A stretch of DNA of 41,450 bases from a virus. Location of the stretch: positions 1-41,450 of the IMG/VR virus record IMGVR_UViG_3300047494_000103. The stretch is one strand, 5' to 3'. The position numbers and the translations under genes are program-made. Every line of letters starts with the position of its first letter. Within the stretch, counting starts at the first letter, position 1. Shown here piece by piece: positions 8,022-14,547 of this stretch. The notes below the pieces were generated by a model. The model was not told the origin of the DNA. It searched no databases and worked only from the letters and a program-made list of their open reading frames with translations.

Positions 8022-8428
8022 AGGCCCTGAGTGTGCGCTCGCCTTGGTGGTGGTTTATTCTGCACGGCGGCAAGGATATCGAGAACCGTGACTGGCATAC
8101 GAACTTTCGCGGCACGGTATATCTGCATGCGGGTAAATGGTTCCAGCTCGACGAGGTCGCCGGCGATTCAAGAACGGCCGTGAGCATCGCGAAAGAGCAT
8201 GGCAGGCATGATGTGGGCGGTGGCTTTACCTATCGAGAGCTGCGGGATGTTGGCGGTTGTATTGTCGGCAAGATTGACATCGTGGGCTGTGTCAGCGAAA
8301 GCGCCAGCCCTTGGTTCTTCGGCAAATATGGTTTCGTCCTGGCGAATCCCGTGGCGTTCGAAGCGCCGATTCCGTTCAAGGGAGCATTGGGCTTCTTTGA
8401 TGTTCCAGATGGGGTAGTGAGGTCATGA
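8018..8428 (+). CDS. ASCH-domain protein, 136 aa
   Basis: The N-terminus (MKALSVRSPWWWFILHGGKDIENRDW) is the typical ASCH opening with the conserved GGK-IENR element, followed by a beta-barrel ending in PIPFKGALGFFDVP. ASCH domains resemble PUA domains and bind RNA or modified nucleotides; one bacterial member (YqfB) deacetylates N4-acetylcytidine. The size is normal for the family. Coupled at both ends to neighbours in this accessory operon. Confidence 0.8.
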   Translation: MKALSVRSPWWWFILHGGKDIENRDWHTNFRGTVYLHAGKWFQLDEVAGDSRTAVSIAKEHGRHDVGGGFTYRELRDVGGCIVGKIDIVGCVSESASPWFFGKYGFVLANPVAFEAPIPFKGALGFFDVPDGVVRS

Positions 8429-8544
8429 CAGCAGGCGGCGGCTACAAACCCTTGAATCCGCGGCCAATGCTGCGGGAGAAGCCGCTAGGCGGCGGCGTGT
8501 ACTGGCATGAAAAAGAGCATGCGCTTGAGTGCCTGGGTGCCTGA
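8425..8544 (+). CDS. Small ORF, 39 aa
   Basis: This short frame starts at ATG 8425, overlapping the ASCH stop by four bases, and ends at TGA 8542-8544. The product is glycine-rich at the start and hydrophilic (contains VYWHEKEHALECLGA). The coupled start is the main support. It could be a leader that couples translation to the next frame at 8529. Function unknown. Confidence 0.45.
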   Translation: MTAGGGYKPLNPRPMLREKPLGGGVYWHEKEHALECLGA

Positions 8545-8738
8545 CAACGATTGAAGTTCGCCGGGTGGTGTATGACGACCCGGAGCTGCTCGCCACGATC
8601 CGCCAGCTGCTGGAGATCGATCACGAGAACTGCTGGCGCTTCACGAGCGCCGAAGATGCGCGCAACGCGCGAAACCACCGCAAGGATCGTGACCGGCTTA
8701 AGCTGCTGGCTCCGCGCGGTCTGTACCTGGCTAGGTGA
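8529..8738 (+). CDS. Hypothetical protein, 69 aa
   Basis: The frame opens with GTG 8529, overlapping the 39-residue ORF by 16 bases, and ends in a GTGA overlap. The product is a compact helical protein (DDPELLATIRQLLEIDHENCW) with a basic C-terminal helix (NARNHRKDRDRLKLLAPRG). No family is recognised. A later start at GTG 8565 is possible. Confidence 0.5.
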   Translation: MPGCLTTIEVRRVVYDDPELLATIRQLLEIDHENCWRFTSAEDARNARNHRKDRDRLKLLAPRGLYLAR

Positions 8739-8746
8739 GGGATGCA

Positions 8747-9124
8747 ATGAATGAACGCAAGCAAGAGCTCGCAAACCGCGCTGCGGAGTCGGTGACCGCC
8801 GCCTACCAGCTCGGCTTCAGAGCAGGCATTGAGCATGTAACAGGGCTGATTTCCAAGAGGCTAACTCCCGCATCTCTATTGCGCCGGTTTGTAGAGATTT
8901 ACGGCGATGTTCCTCTTGTCGGATCCTCGATTGATCCAGGCCGGCAATTGTGGCGCGACTACTACGAATGGTCTGGCGAGCACATGATCCTCACCGAAGA
9001 CGGGTGGGAGTCGGCCGAATCGAAGCAATCGTACGAAGCGCTCGCGGCGAGCCAAGGCGTTCCGCTGAGCGACTTTATTCAGGACGAAGTGAACGCACCT
9101 CAAGTAACACGGGTTGAGGTCTAG
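8747..9124 (+). CDS. Hypothetical protein, 125 aa
   Basis: ATG 8747 is preferred because TGAGGG at 8736-8741 is correctly spaced. The in-frame GTG at 8735, coupled to the previous stop, is the alternative. The first 50 residues form charged helices and the middle contains an aromatic-rich SIDPGRQLWRDYYEWSGEHM segment. No recognisable domain. It sits between two other small accessory proteins. Confidence 0.55.
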   Translation: MNERKQELANRAAESVTAAYQLGFRAGIEHVTGLISKRLTPASLLRRFVEIYGDVPLVGSSIDPGRQLWRDYYEWSGEHMILTEDGWESAESKQSYEALAASQGVPLSDFIQDEVNAPQVTRVEV

Positions 9125-9137
9125 GAGGGGGCTGGCT

Positions 9138-9449
9138 ATGGACGGAGTAGATCTGATTCACGAAGAGCGATGCAGGCAATTGCAGGTCGAGGGATATTCG
9201 GCGGCGCATGATGACAGCGTGAATGGTTTTGCGGAGCTCGTTGGGGCGGCCATGACTTACGCGGGTCGTGCTCTCGAAATCATCACTGACGATGAGATCT
9301 GCGGTGATGAAGAGTTTTGGCCTTGGGATCGGGAGCAGTGGAAGCCGTCGCCCAATCCGATCCGCAACCTGGTTAAAGCCGGAGCGCTCATCGCGGCCGA
9401 GATTGACCGGCTGCAGCGCGAGAAAGCAATAACACGTGTTGACGTGTGA
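9138..9449 (+). CDS. Widespread small phage protein, 103 aa
   Basis: The start is ATG 9138 behind AGGAGGGG. The sequence carries a pattern common in phage accessory proteins: an ERCRQLQVEGYSAAHDD opening, AELVGAAMTYA, a WPWDREQWKPSPNPIRN block and a terminal LVKAGALIAAEIDRLQR helix. The family recurs in many tailed phages and plausibly has a MazG-like helical core, but no activity is established. Length is typical. Confidence 0.65.
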   Translation: MDGVDLIHEERCRQLQVEGYSAAHDDSVNGFAELVGAAMTYAGRALEIITDDEICGDEEFWPWDREQWKPSPNPIRNLVKAGALIAAEIDRLQREKAITRVDV

Positions 9450-9474
9450 CGTTCCTCGCTTCCTGGTCGACGAG

Positions 9475-9585
9475 ATGAATGCGCGGTGGTGGCTTTTCCT
9501 TCGCCTTGGGGCTCCGCTGTGCTTCTTTGGTTTGCTTGGCTTGTTCGCATGGAAATGGCTGAGCGATAAGTACAACGGCGAATAG
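9475..9585 (+). CDS. Very small membrane protein, 36 aa
   Basis: The ATG at 9475 begins a protein that is almost one transmembrane helix (RWWLFLRLGAPLCFFGLLG) with a short charged tail (KWLSDKYNGE). The Shine-Dalgarno sequence is weak (GACGAG). It fills the space between the 103-residue protein and the replication gene. Function unknown. Confidence 0.45.
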   Translation: MNARWWLFLRLGAPLCFFGLLGLFAWKWLSDKYNGE

Positions 9586-9645
9586 CAATCGACTGCAGTT
9601 TTATTAACGAATCGGGCTGTCTATCCAGGCCGTGGGGGAAGTGCT

Positions 9646-10446
9646 GTGAGTAACGACGTACAACCGATTGCCTGGAAAACAAAATTGGGGAATTCACCGG
9701 CAAAGACGGTGCTGGTTATGCTTGCGGAGGTGGCTAACTCTGCAGGCTTTGGCTTTCCCTCGGTTCCGACCGTGTGTGACCGGACGGAGTTGAGTGAGCG
9801 CCAGGTGCTGCGCGTCTTGCAGTGTTTTCAGCAGATAGGCCTCATCGTCAAAACGAAGGGCATCGAAGGACGCTACAAGTACGGATTTCAGATCACGATG
9901 AGCATGCTCGGGATGGATCTCCGGAAAGAGTTTCACGATGCATTTATGAAGGCGCAGGGAAAAAGTGTCTCAGAGACAGTGAATGGTCCTGTCTCAGAGA
10001 CACCAAAAACTGTCTCAGAGACACTTTTTACTGTCTCAGAGACAGTTCCCCCACACCCCCTATATGGAGGAACCGTAAATGAACCGTCATTGAACCATCC
10101 CCCTACCCCCGCAAGCGGGGGATGTGAGGGGTTGAATCCTGTCCTCCTGGCTGAGGCGATCGACCTCGTGATGCGTGGCTGCGACGTGAGCAACCGTCGA
10201 AAGCGCCCACTCATCCGAGCCGCGCTTGAGCAGGCGGGACGCTCTGGCGAATCGGTGATCGAGACTGCGAATCGCATCGTTCACGCCTGGAAAGAACAGG
10301 CAAACTGCAACGGTCGCGGGCTCTTGCGTGGCGCTTACGGGTTTGACAAATTTATCGGCAACGGGATCTGGGCTGACGATGGAACGTGGCTTTGGGATCA
10401 GAAAGAGCTACGAAACTACCAAAACGCGCGTGTTGGAAGCTGTTAA
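9646..10446 (+). CDS. Winged-helix phage replication protein, 266 aa
   Basis: Starts at GTG 9646, with GGGGGAAG at 9632-9639 in front. Residues about 20-75 form a helix-turn-helix/winged-helix domain (AKTVLVMLAEVAN, FPSVPTVCDRTELSERQVLRVL, GLIVKTKG), as in replication initiators of the lambda O or Rep type. The middle (about residues 107-135) is encoded by four DNA iterons and repeats the tetrapeptide VSET. The C-terminal 100 residues are helical, with RPLIRAALEQAGRSGESV and a Trp-rich end. A protein that binds its own gene as origin is the natural reading by analogy with lambda O. No helicase loader or helicase gene is evident next to it. Confidence 0.7.
   Translation: MSNDVQPIAWKTKLGNSPAKTVLVMLAEVANSAGFGFPSVPTVCDRTELSERQVLRVLQCFQQIGLIVKTKGIEGRYKYGFQITMSMLGMDLRKEFHDAFMKAQGKSVSETVNGPVSETPKTVSETLFTVSETVPPHPLYGGTVNEPSLNHPPTPASGGCEGLNPVLLAEAIDLVMRGCDVSNRRKRPLIRAALEQAGRSGESVIETANRIVHAWKEQANCNGRGLLRGAYGFDKFIGNGIWADDGTWLWDQKELRNYQNARVGSC
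9966..10044 (+). repeat. Four phased palindromic iterons, candidate replication origin
   Basis: The 13-mer TGTCTCAGAGACA, a perfect inverted repeat around a central A, occurs exactly at 9966-9978, 9990-10002, 10011-10023 and 10032-10044. The start-to-start spacing is 24, 21 and 21 bp, about two helical turns and a multiple of three, so all copies code for VSET in the replication protein. AT-rich spacers lie between copies. Iterons inside the initiator gene are the arrangement of the lambda origin. Confidence 0.85.
10106..10121 (+). other. GC hairpin beside the iterons
   Basis: CCCCCGC, AA, GCGGGGG makes a perfect seven-base-pair inverted repeat 62 bases after the last iteron, still inside the replication gene. 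It could be part of the origin (a primase or structural signal) or only reflect Pro/Gly codons. Confidence 0.5.
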
Positions 10447-10740
10447 ACCGGGAGTAACTGGGAAGATTCCCACAGGCGTGGGGAAGAAAATCTGAAAAGC
10501 GCGCTTGTATTTTGGGCAACCTTTCAGTTAAGCTTCGATTCGGGTTGGAGCTGAGAATCACCACCCGTCGCAGGTTCACTCCTGCCGCAGTCGGCAACCC
10601 CGACCTACTCCCGCGAAAGGTGAGAGCAGTAAAGGTAAGCAGCACCACGTCTCAAAACGTTGAGCAAAGCTATTCCGGAGCCAGCATTTCGATGCTGGTT
10701 TTGTTTTGCTCGATGGCCTCGGCAGTCAGCGCACATCGCT
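10447..10740. other. Non-coding region behind the replication gene
   Basis: No convincing gene is visible. It contains a C-rich small hairpin near 10474-10490 (CCCAC, AGGC, GTGGG), a GCAGG/CCTGC hairpin with the loop TTCACTC near 10573-10589 that imitates a tRNA T-arm but lacks the rest of a tRNA, and the terminator at 10681. Open frames here cross the terminator and are judged spurious. Confidence 0.5.
10681..10707 (+). terminator. Rho-independent terminator after the replication gene
   Basis: CCAGCAT, TTCG, ATGCTGG forms a perfect seven-base-pair stem with a stable TTCG tetraloop, directly followed by TTTTGTTTT. It would end the long early transcript after the replication gene. Confidence 0.85.
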
Positions 10741-10748
10741 ATGTGCGC
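10729..10748 (+). promoter_or_regulatory. Hairpin covering a start codon
   Basis: GCGCACAT, CGCT, ATGTGCGC is a perfect eight-base-pair inverted repeat. The ATG that opens the best frame of the next gene is the first triplet of the right arm (10741). It may be an operator or an RNA structure that hides the start. Confidence 0.5.
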
Positions 10749-11244
10749 CAGACCACACCGCAGTAGGCTAACCCGCAGCAACGTCTCAACCCAATCCCAA
10801 CCGTTATTCAAACTTTTCTCAAGTGACGAGTCTCGCGGCCTTCGCGAGATTCGAAGAGTTTCGCGCAAAGAGATAAAAGCGAACCTTGCGTCAGGTATCT
10901 GGCGCGAACGTTATGACGGCGAAGGCCAATTTCTCGGCGTCCAGATCCGCAGTTCACAGGAGATTGCGGAAGAGCTGGATTCTTCGCAAACGTCGACCAC
11001 CATCAATGCGCGAGAGATCGTTCGTTATGTGACGGGTGTTTCTCGTACCGCGCATCTGACAGAAGAGCAACGGTTAAATCGTGACAAGCTTCCGAATGGC
11101 AGACGATTGCCGCCGGAGGACAGTGCTGAGCGCCTGGCCGCGAAGGTGAAAGCCTTTGAAGCGCCGGCGTCGCGCGTCAGCAATGAACTCGGATCTCCGC
11201 TCGGCGATCGCGCAGTTCGTATCTATCCGAACACTTCACAGTAG
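10741..11244 (+). CDS. Hypothetical protein, 167 aa
   Basis: No known family is recognised. The frame from ATG 10741 is used because earlier starts cross the terminator and no later ATG, GTG or TTG opens the conserved-looking part. The first 35 residues are Arg/Ser rich and may not be translated. The core (VSRKEIKANLASGIWRERYD, QIRSSQEIAEELDSSQTSTT, YVTGVSRTAHLTEEQ) looks like a compact mixed domain, and a regulatory role before the packaging genes is possible. The start lies in a hairpin and lacks a good Shine-Dalgarno sequence. Confidence 0.5.
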   Translation: MCARPHRSRLTRSNVSTQSQPLFKLFSSDESRGLREIRRVSRKEIKANLASGIWRERYDGEGQFLGVQIRSSQEIAEELDSSQTSTTINAREIVRYVTGVSRTAHLTEEQRLNRDKLPNGRRLPPEDSAERLAAKVKAFEAPASRVSNELGSPLGDRAVRIYPNTSQ

Positions 11245-11256
11245 GAGGAGAGAGCT

Positions 11257-11538
11257 TTGGACGCTGACGCACGCTTCTATCAAGATGAGCTCCATAAAGC
11301 CAATACAGCCCGTATGGACCGCATTGAAAAGAAGCTCGACAGGACGTTGCTTGTGATGGCTGAAGTGGCAGTCGCGGTCAAGTGTATCCCGACGATCGAG
11401 GAACGTCTCGAGGATCTGGAGTCAGAGCGTGATCAGCGCAAAGGAGCAATGGCGCTGTTCACGTTCATGTGCGGCCTATCAGGGCTGATTGGTGGAAGCC
11501 TTGGTGGCGTGATCCGTCACTGGCTCTTTGGAAAGTAG
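11257..11538 (+). CDS. XhlA-like coiled-coil membrane protein, 93 aa
   Basis: A TTG start at 11257 follows a strong AGGAGGAGAGAG. Residues about 15-62 form a coiled coil (RIEKKLDRTLLVMAEVAVAV, IEERLEDLESERDQRKG) and residues 64-88 a glycine-rich transmembrane helix (LFTFMCGLSGLIGGSLGG). This is the topology of XhlA/holin-associated proteins, but the position before the terminase, away from the lysis genes, makes a lysis role only a suggestion. Confidence 0.6.
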   Translation: MDADARFYQDELHKANTARMDRIEKKLDRTLLVMAEVAVAVKCIPTIEERLEDLESERDQRKGAMALFTFMCGLSGLIGGSLGGVIRHWLFGK

Positions 11539-11553
11539 AGAAGGCTGGCTGAG

Positions 11554-11928
11554 ATGGGATTGAAGCGACCATGCTCAAGGTCAGGCTGTCCTAACCTGGT
11601 CGCGAAGGGGTTTTGTGAGGGATGCGCACCGAAGCACAGCGCTGCGGTGCTCTATGAGCAAGCTCGGCCTAGCGCTGCAAGACGTGGCTATGGACGCAAG
11701 TGGCAAACGTATAGTTCTGCGAGGTTGAAAAAACATCCTTGGTGTGCTGATCCGTACAAGGTTCACTCGCCGTTTCCTGCACCTGCAACTATGACCGATC
11801 ACATTGAATCGCATAAAGGCGATATGCGGTTGTTCTGGGATCCGAACAATCATCAGTCATTGTGCGGTGGATGTAACAGTCGCAAGGCAGCCCAGGAAGA
11901 GGGTGGCTTTGGGAACCGGATGCGGTGA
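11554..11928 (+). CDS. HNH endonuclease, 124 aa
   Basis: The C-terminal half has the HNH order: a PWCADPY zinc knuckle half, TDHIESHKGDMRLFWD (first His after Asp), PNNHQSLCGGCNSRKA (Asn, His and the second Cys pair). An additional N-terminal CSRSGC and CEGC set probably binds another zinc. Small HNH nucleases encoded next to the terminase assist packaging-associated DNA cleavage in HK97-like phages, and this gene lies 210 bases before the small terminase. Coordinates begin at ATG 11554. Confidence 0.85.
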   Translation: MGLKRPCSRSGCPNLVAKGFCEGCAPKHSAAVLYEQARPSAARRGYGRKWQTYSSARLKKHPWCADPYKVHSPFPAPATMTDHIESHKGDMRLFWDPNNHQSLCGGCNSRKAAQEEGGFGNRMR

Positions 11929-12138
11929 AGGCTGGGGTACCCAGGGCGGGGTCAAATGTTCAGTCCGGATGGCGCGTAGACCGTGCTTCAGGGATATTTT
12001 TACATCCACAAAACTCAAGAAACTGGCCGGAAATGGCCTGAGGTGGGATTGAGTCTAACTCTCGCTACCGTGCTATTCGCAGTTACAAGCCCAAGGCTCG
12101 TGCGTTGGGGATTCGCTGACATTTGAAGGGGTTCCGAT

Positions 12139-12600
12139 ATGCCTGGAGGGCGTCCACGCAAACCGTTAGCGGTTCTGGAAGCCAGCGGCGCCATGAAGAA
12201 AAACCCCCAGCGCTTCCGCGATCGTGCGGTTGAGCCTGTAGTGAACTCTGGCCTGGGTCCGCCGCCTGCAGCGTGGGTTGAGGCAGCGGAGAAAAGCCCT
12301 GGCGAAAGCCGCAAGCTGCTCGCGGCCTGGCAGAAGCTTGCTGATCGAATCGCGATGCTGCCTGAGGGAGTTGTCACCGGTGCGGATGACTTGCTTGTGG
12401 AGCTTGCAGCTCGTTTTCTGGTGAAGATCGAGGGCGGCTACGCGAAGAACTCGGACATCTCGCAGTTCCGCGCGTTGCTCGGCGATCTGGGGCTGACTCC
12501 GAAAGGTCGCGCAGGCCAGCAAGGTCCGAGCAACCGTGGGGATGTAGAGGATGGAGAATTCGGCGAGTACAACCGGACGCCGGCGCGTCGCTCGGCCTAG
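12139..12600 (+). CDS. P27-family small terminase subunit, 153 aa
   Basis: The N-terminus GGRPRKPLAVLEASGAMKKNP is the typical opening of P27-type small terminases; a helical middle with LLVELAARFLVKIEG and a basic disordered end (RGDVEDGEFGEYNRTPARR) complete it. It recognises phage DNA for the large subunit. An AAGGGG ribosome site is at 12125-12130. The 210 bases before it contain only short unsupported frames, for instance one of 27 codons from about 12042. Confidence 0.85.
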   Translation: MPGGRPRKPLAVLEASGAMKKNPQRFRDRAVEPVVNSGLGPPPAAWVEAAEKSPGESRKLLAAWQKLADRIAMLPEGVVTGADDLLVELAARFLVKIEGGYAKNSDISQFRALLGDLGLTPKGRAGQQGPSNRGDVEDGEFGEYNRTPARRSA

Positions 12601-14347
12601 TGTGAAGCGGCGCCAGGCCGTCAAGCCGAAGGAACGCCGTGATTATGCCGGAATCGCTACGCAGTACGCGCGCGACGTGGTCGAGGAGCGGATAGTCGCC
12701 TGTAAGTGGGTCAGAAAGGCTTGTGCGCGGCATCTTGCCGACCTAGAAAGGGCGAAAACTGAGGAATTTCCGTATACCTTCGATGCGGAACTAGCGTACC
12801 GACACTGCAGCTTTAAGGAGAAGCTACCCCACGTCAAAGGCAAATGGATGCGCCCAGCTCCGGGCGAGCGCAATCGCATGCGCCTCGAGCCTTGGCAAGT
12901 CTTCAATTCGGCCAGTATTTTTGGCTGGGTCGACAAAGAAACTCAGCTTCGGCGCTTCAACGAAGCCTACATCTCGGTTGCGCGTAAGAACGGCAAGACG
13001 GCCGACGCGGTAGGAACCGGGATCTACCTTCTCACCGCCGATGATGAGCCAGGCGCGGAGGTCTACTGTGCTGCGAATTCGCTGGAACAGGCGATGGAGG
13101 TCTTTCGGCCGGCCCTGGCAGTCGTCAACGCGCTTCCGGATCTCCGTCGCAGCTATCACCTTGAGCCGCACAAGCTTTCGATCTTCCGCTTGGATGATGG
13201 CGGCAGATTCCGGCCGCTCGTCGGCATCGCGAGAGACGGATCCTCGCCGCACGGCACGATCATCGACGAGTTCCACGAGGCGCTGAGCGCTGATCAGTAC
13301 GATAGCAACAAAAACGGCATGATGGCGCGTGAGCAGCCGCTCATGTACGTGATCACAACTTCTGGCGTCAACATCGACGCTCCGTGCTACGAACTCGAGC
13401 TCGAGGTTAAGCGTGTTCTCGATGGGCTGATCGAGAACGACAATCTTTTCGGCATCATTTACACGCTGGACGAGGGAGACGACTGGCGCAACATCGAGCA
13501 CCTAAAAAAGTCGAATCCGAATTTTGGTGTTTCTGTAATCCCTGATCGCTTCCTACGAAGCCTTAAGGAGGCAATCCAGCAGCCGGCAAAGCAACCCACG
13601 TTCATCACAAAGAACGCCAATGTATGGCGAAACAGCGGTAAGCAGTGGATCTCTCCGGAAGTTTGGGCCGCGTGCGGAGATGAAAAGCTTAGGCTCGAGG
13701 ATTTTCTTGGGAAACTCTGCTGTGAGGGCGTCGATCTGGCCGCGCGCATCGACCTTGCCTCGCGTTGCTTCGCGTTTCGCGAGGACATCAACGGAAAGGC
13801 TCATTACACGCTGTTCTGGAAGCACTACGCGCCTGAGGGAACGATCTTCGATGGTGATCATAAGCACTATGAGCGTTGGGCCGCGATGGAGCGCCCGAAC
13901 GGTCGCGCTTTGCTCGCTCACGAGGGCCCTGAGATCCAGCTGCCCCTCATCCAGGAAGACATCGAACGGGAGCTTGCGCTTTACCCTCGGCAATGCATTG
14001 CGTTTGATGAATACAACGCGCGTCAAATGATTCAGATGCTCTCCTCGATGGTCGGGGATGACATCGCGATTTCGATTCCGCAGCAAGTCAAGTACCTGTC
14101 TGATCCCATGAAAGAAATAGAGGCCGCCGCGATGGCCGGCAGGCTTCACCACGACGGGGATCCGCTCACAGCATGGGCTGTGAGCTGCGTTATTGTGCGG
14201 GAAGACAACAATGGAAACGTGTTCCCGCGAAAGCAAAAGAACGGCCGCAGCAAAATCGATCCGGTTTCCGCAATGCTCAACGCGATCAATCGCGCGATGA
14301 TCTTTGAGCCGATTCGCTACACACGCCCGATGGTTGGAGTTCTATGA
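12551..14347 (+). CDS. Large terminase subunit (HK97-type), 598 aa
   Basis: The packaging motor ATPase and nuclease. Walker A is SVARKNGKT (residues 142-150), Walker B IIDEFHE (237-243), coupling motif MYVITTSG (265-272), and the RNase-H-like nuclease domain opens with EGVDLAARID near D395. Length is normal for HK97-like terminases. The ATG start at 12551 overlaps the small subunit by 50 bases, which is long; GTG 12602, giving 581 residues, has no better ribosome site. The gene ends in an ATGA overlap with a small membrane gene. Confidence 0.95.
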   Translation: MENSASTTGRRRVARPSVKRRQAVKPKERRDYAGIATQYARDVVEERIVACKWVRKACARHLADLERAKTEEFPYTFDAELAYRHCSFKEKLPHVKGKWMRPAPGERNRMRLEPWQVFNSASIFGWVDKETQLRRFNEAYISVARKNGKTADAVGTGIYLLTADDEPGAEVYCAANSLEQAMEVFRPALAVVNALPDLRRSYHLEPHKLSIFRLDDGGRFRPLVGIARDGSSPHGTIIDEFHEALSADQYDSNKNGMMAREQPLMYVITTSGVNIDAPCYELELEVKRVLDGLIENDNLFGIIYTLDEGDDWRNIEHLKKSNPNFGVSVIPDRFLRSLKEAIQQPAKQPTFITKNANVWRNSGKQWISPEVWAACGDEKLRLEDFLGKLCCEGVDLAARIDLASRCFAFREDINGKAHYTLFWKHYAPEGTIFDGDHKHYERWAAMERPNGRALLAHEGPEIQLPLIQEDIERELALYPRQCIAFDEYNARQMIQMLSSMVGDDIAISIPQQVKYLSDPMKEIEAAAMAGRLHHDGDPLTAWAVSCVIVREDNNGNVFPRKQKNGRSKIDPVSAMLNAINRAMIFEPIRYTRPMVGVL

Positions 14348-14547
14348 ACGCCCTGAAACTTGCCAAGGTTCAAAAGAAGGTGAAGGAGCTGGCCTTCGAC
14401 GGGCTCGTCCTCACCGGCGCGGCGATCTTCGCCTACGGTCTGTGGCTTGCCTGGCATCCGCTTGGCTTTATCGTCGGTGGCCTTATGCTGGGCGCCGCTG
14501 GAATCTTCTTTGGTTATGACCGTGAAGCTCTGCGGAGGCGCTCTTGA
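14344..14547 (+). CDS. Small two-helix membrane protein, 67 aa
   Basis: Coupled to the terminase by ATGA and to the portal gene by TTGA. It has two hydrophobic stretches (about residues 19-37 and 41-57, glycine rich) with a basic N-terminus and a basic end. Many HK97-like phages have a small membrane protein between terminase and portal; its job is not known. Confidence 0.65.
   Translation: MNALKLAKVQKKVKELAFDGLVLTGAAIFAYGLWLAWHPLGFIVGGLMLGAAGIFFGYDREALRRRS

Noticed and set aside
10500-10600. Possible tRNA around a TTCACTC T-arm-like hairpin
   Set aside because: GCAGG/CCTGC with a seven-base loop is present, but no acceptor, D-arm or anticodon arm can be paired in register.
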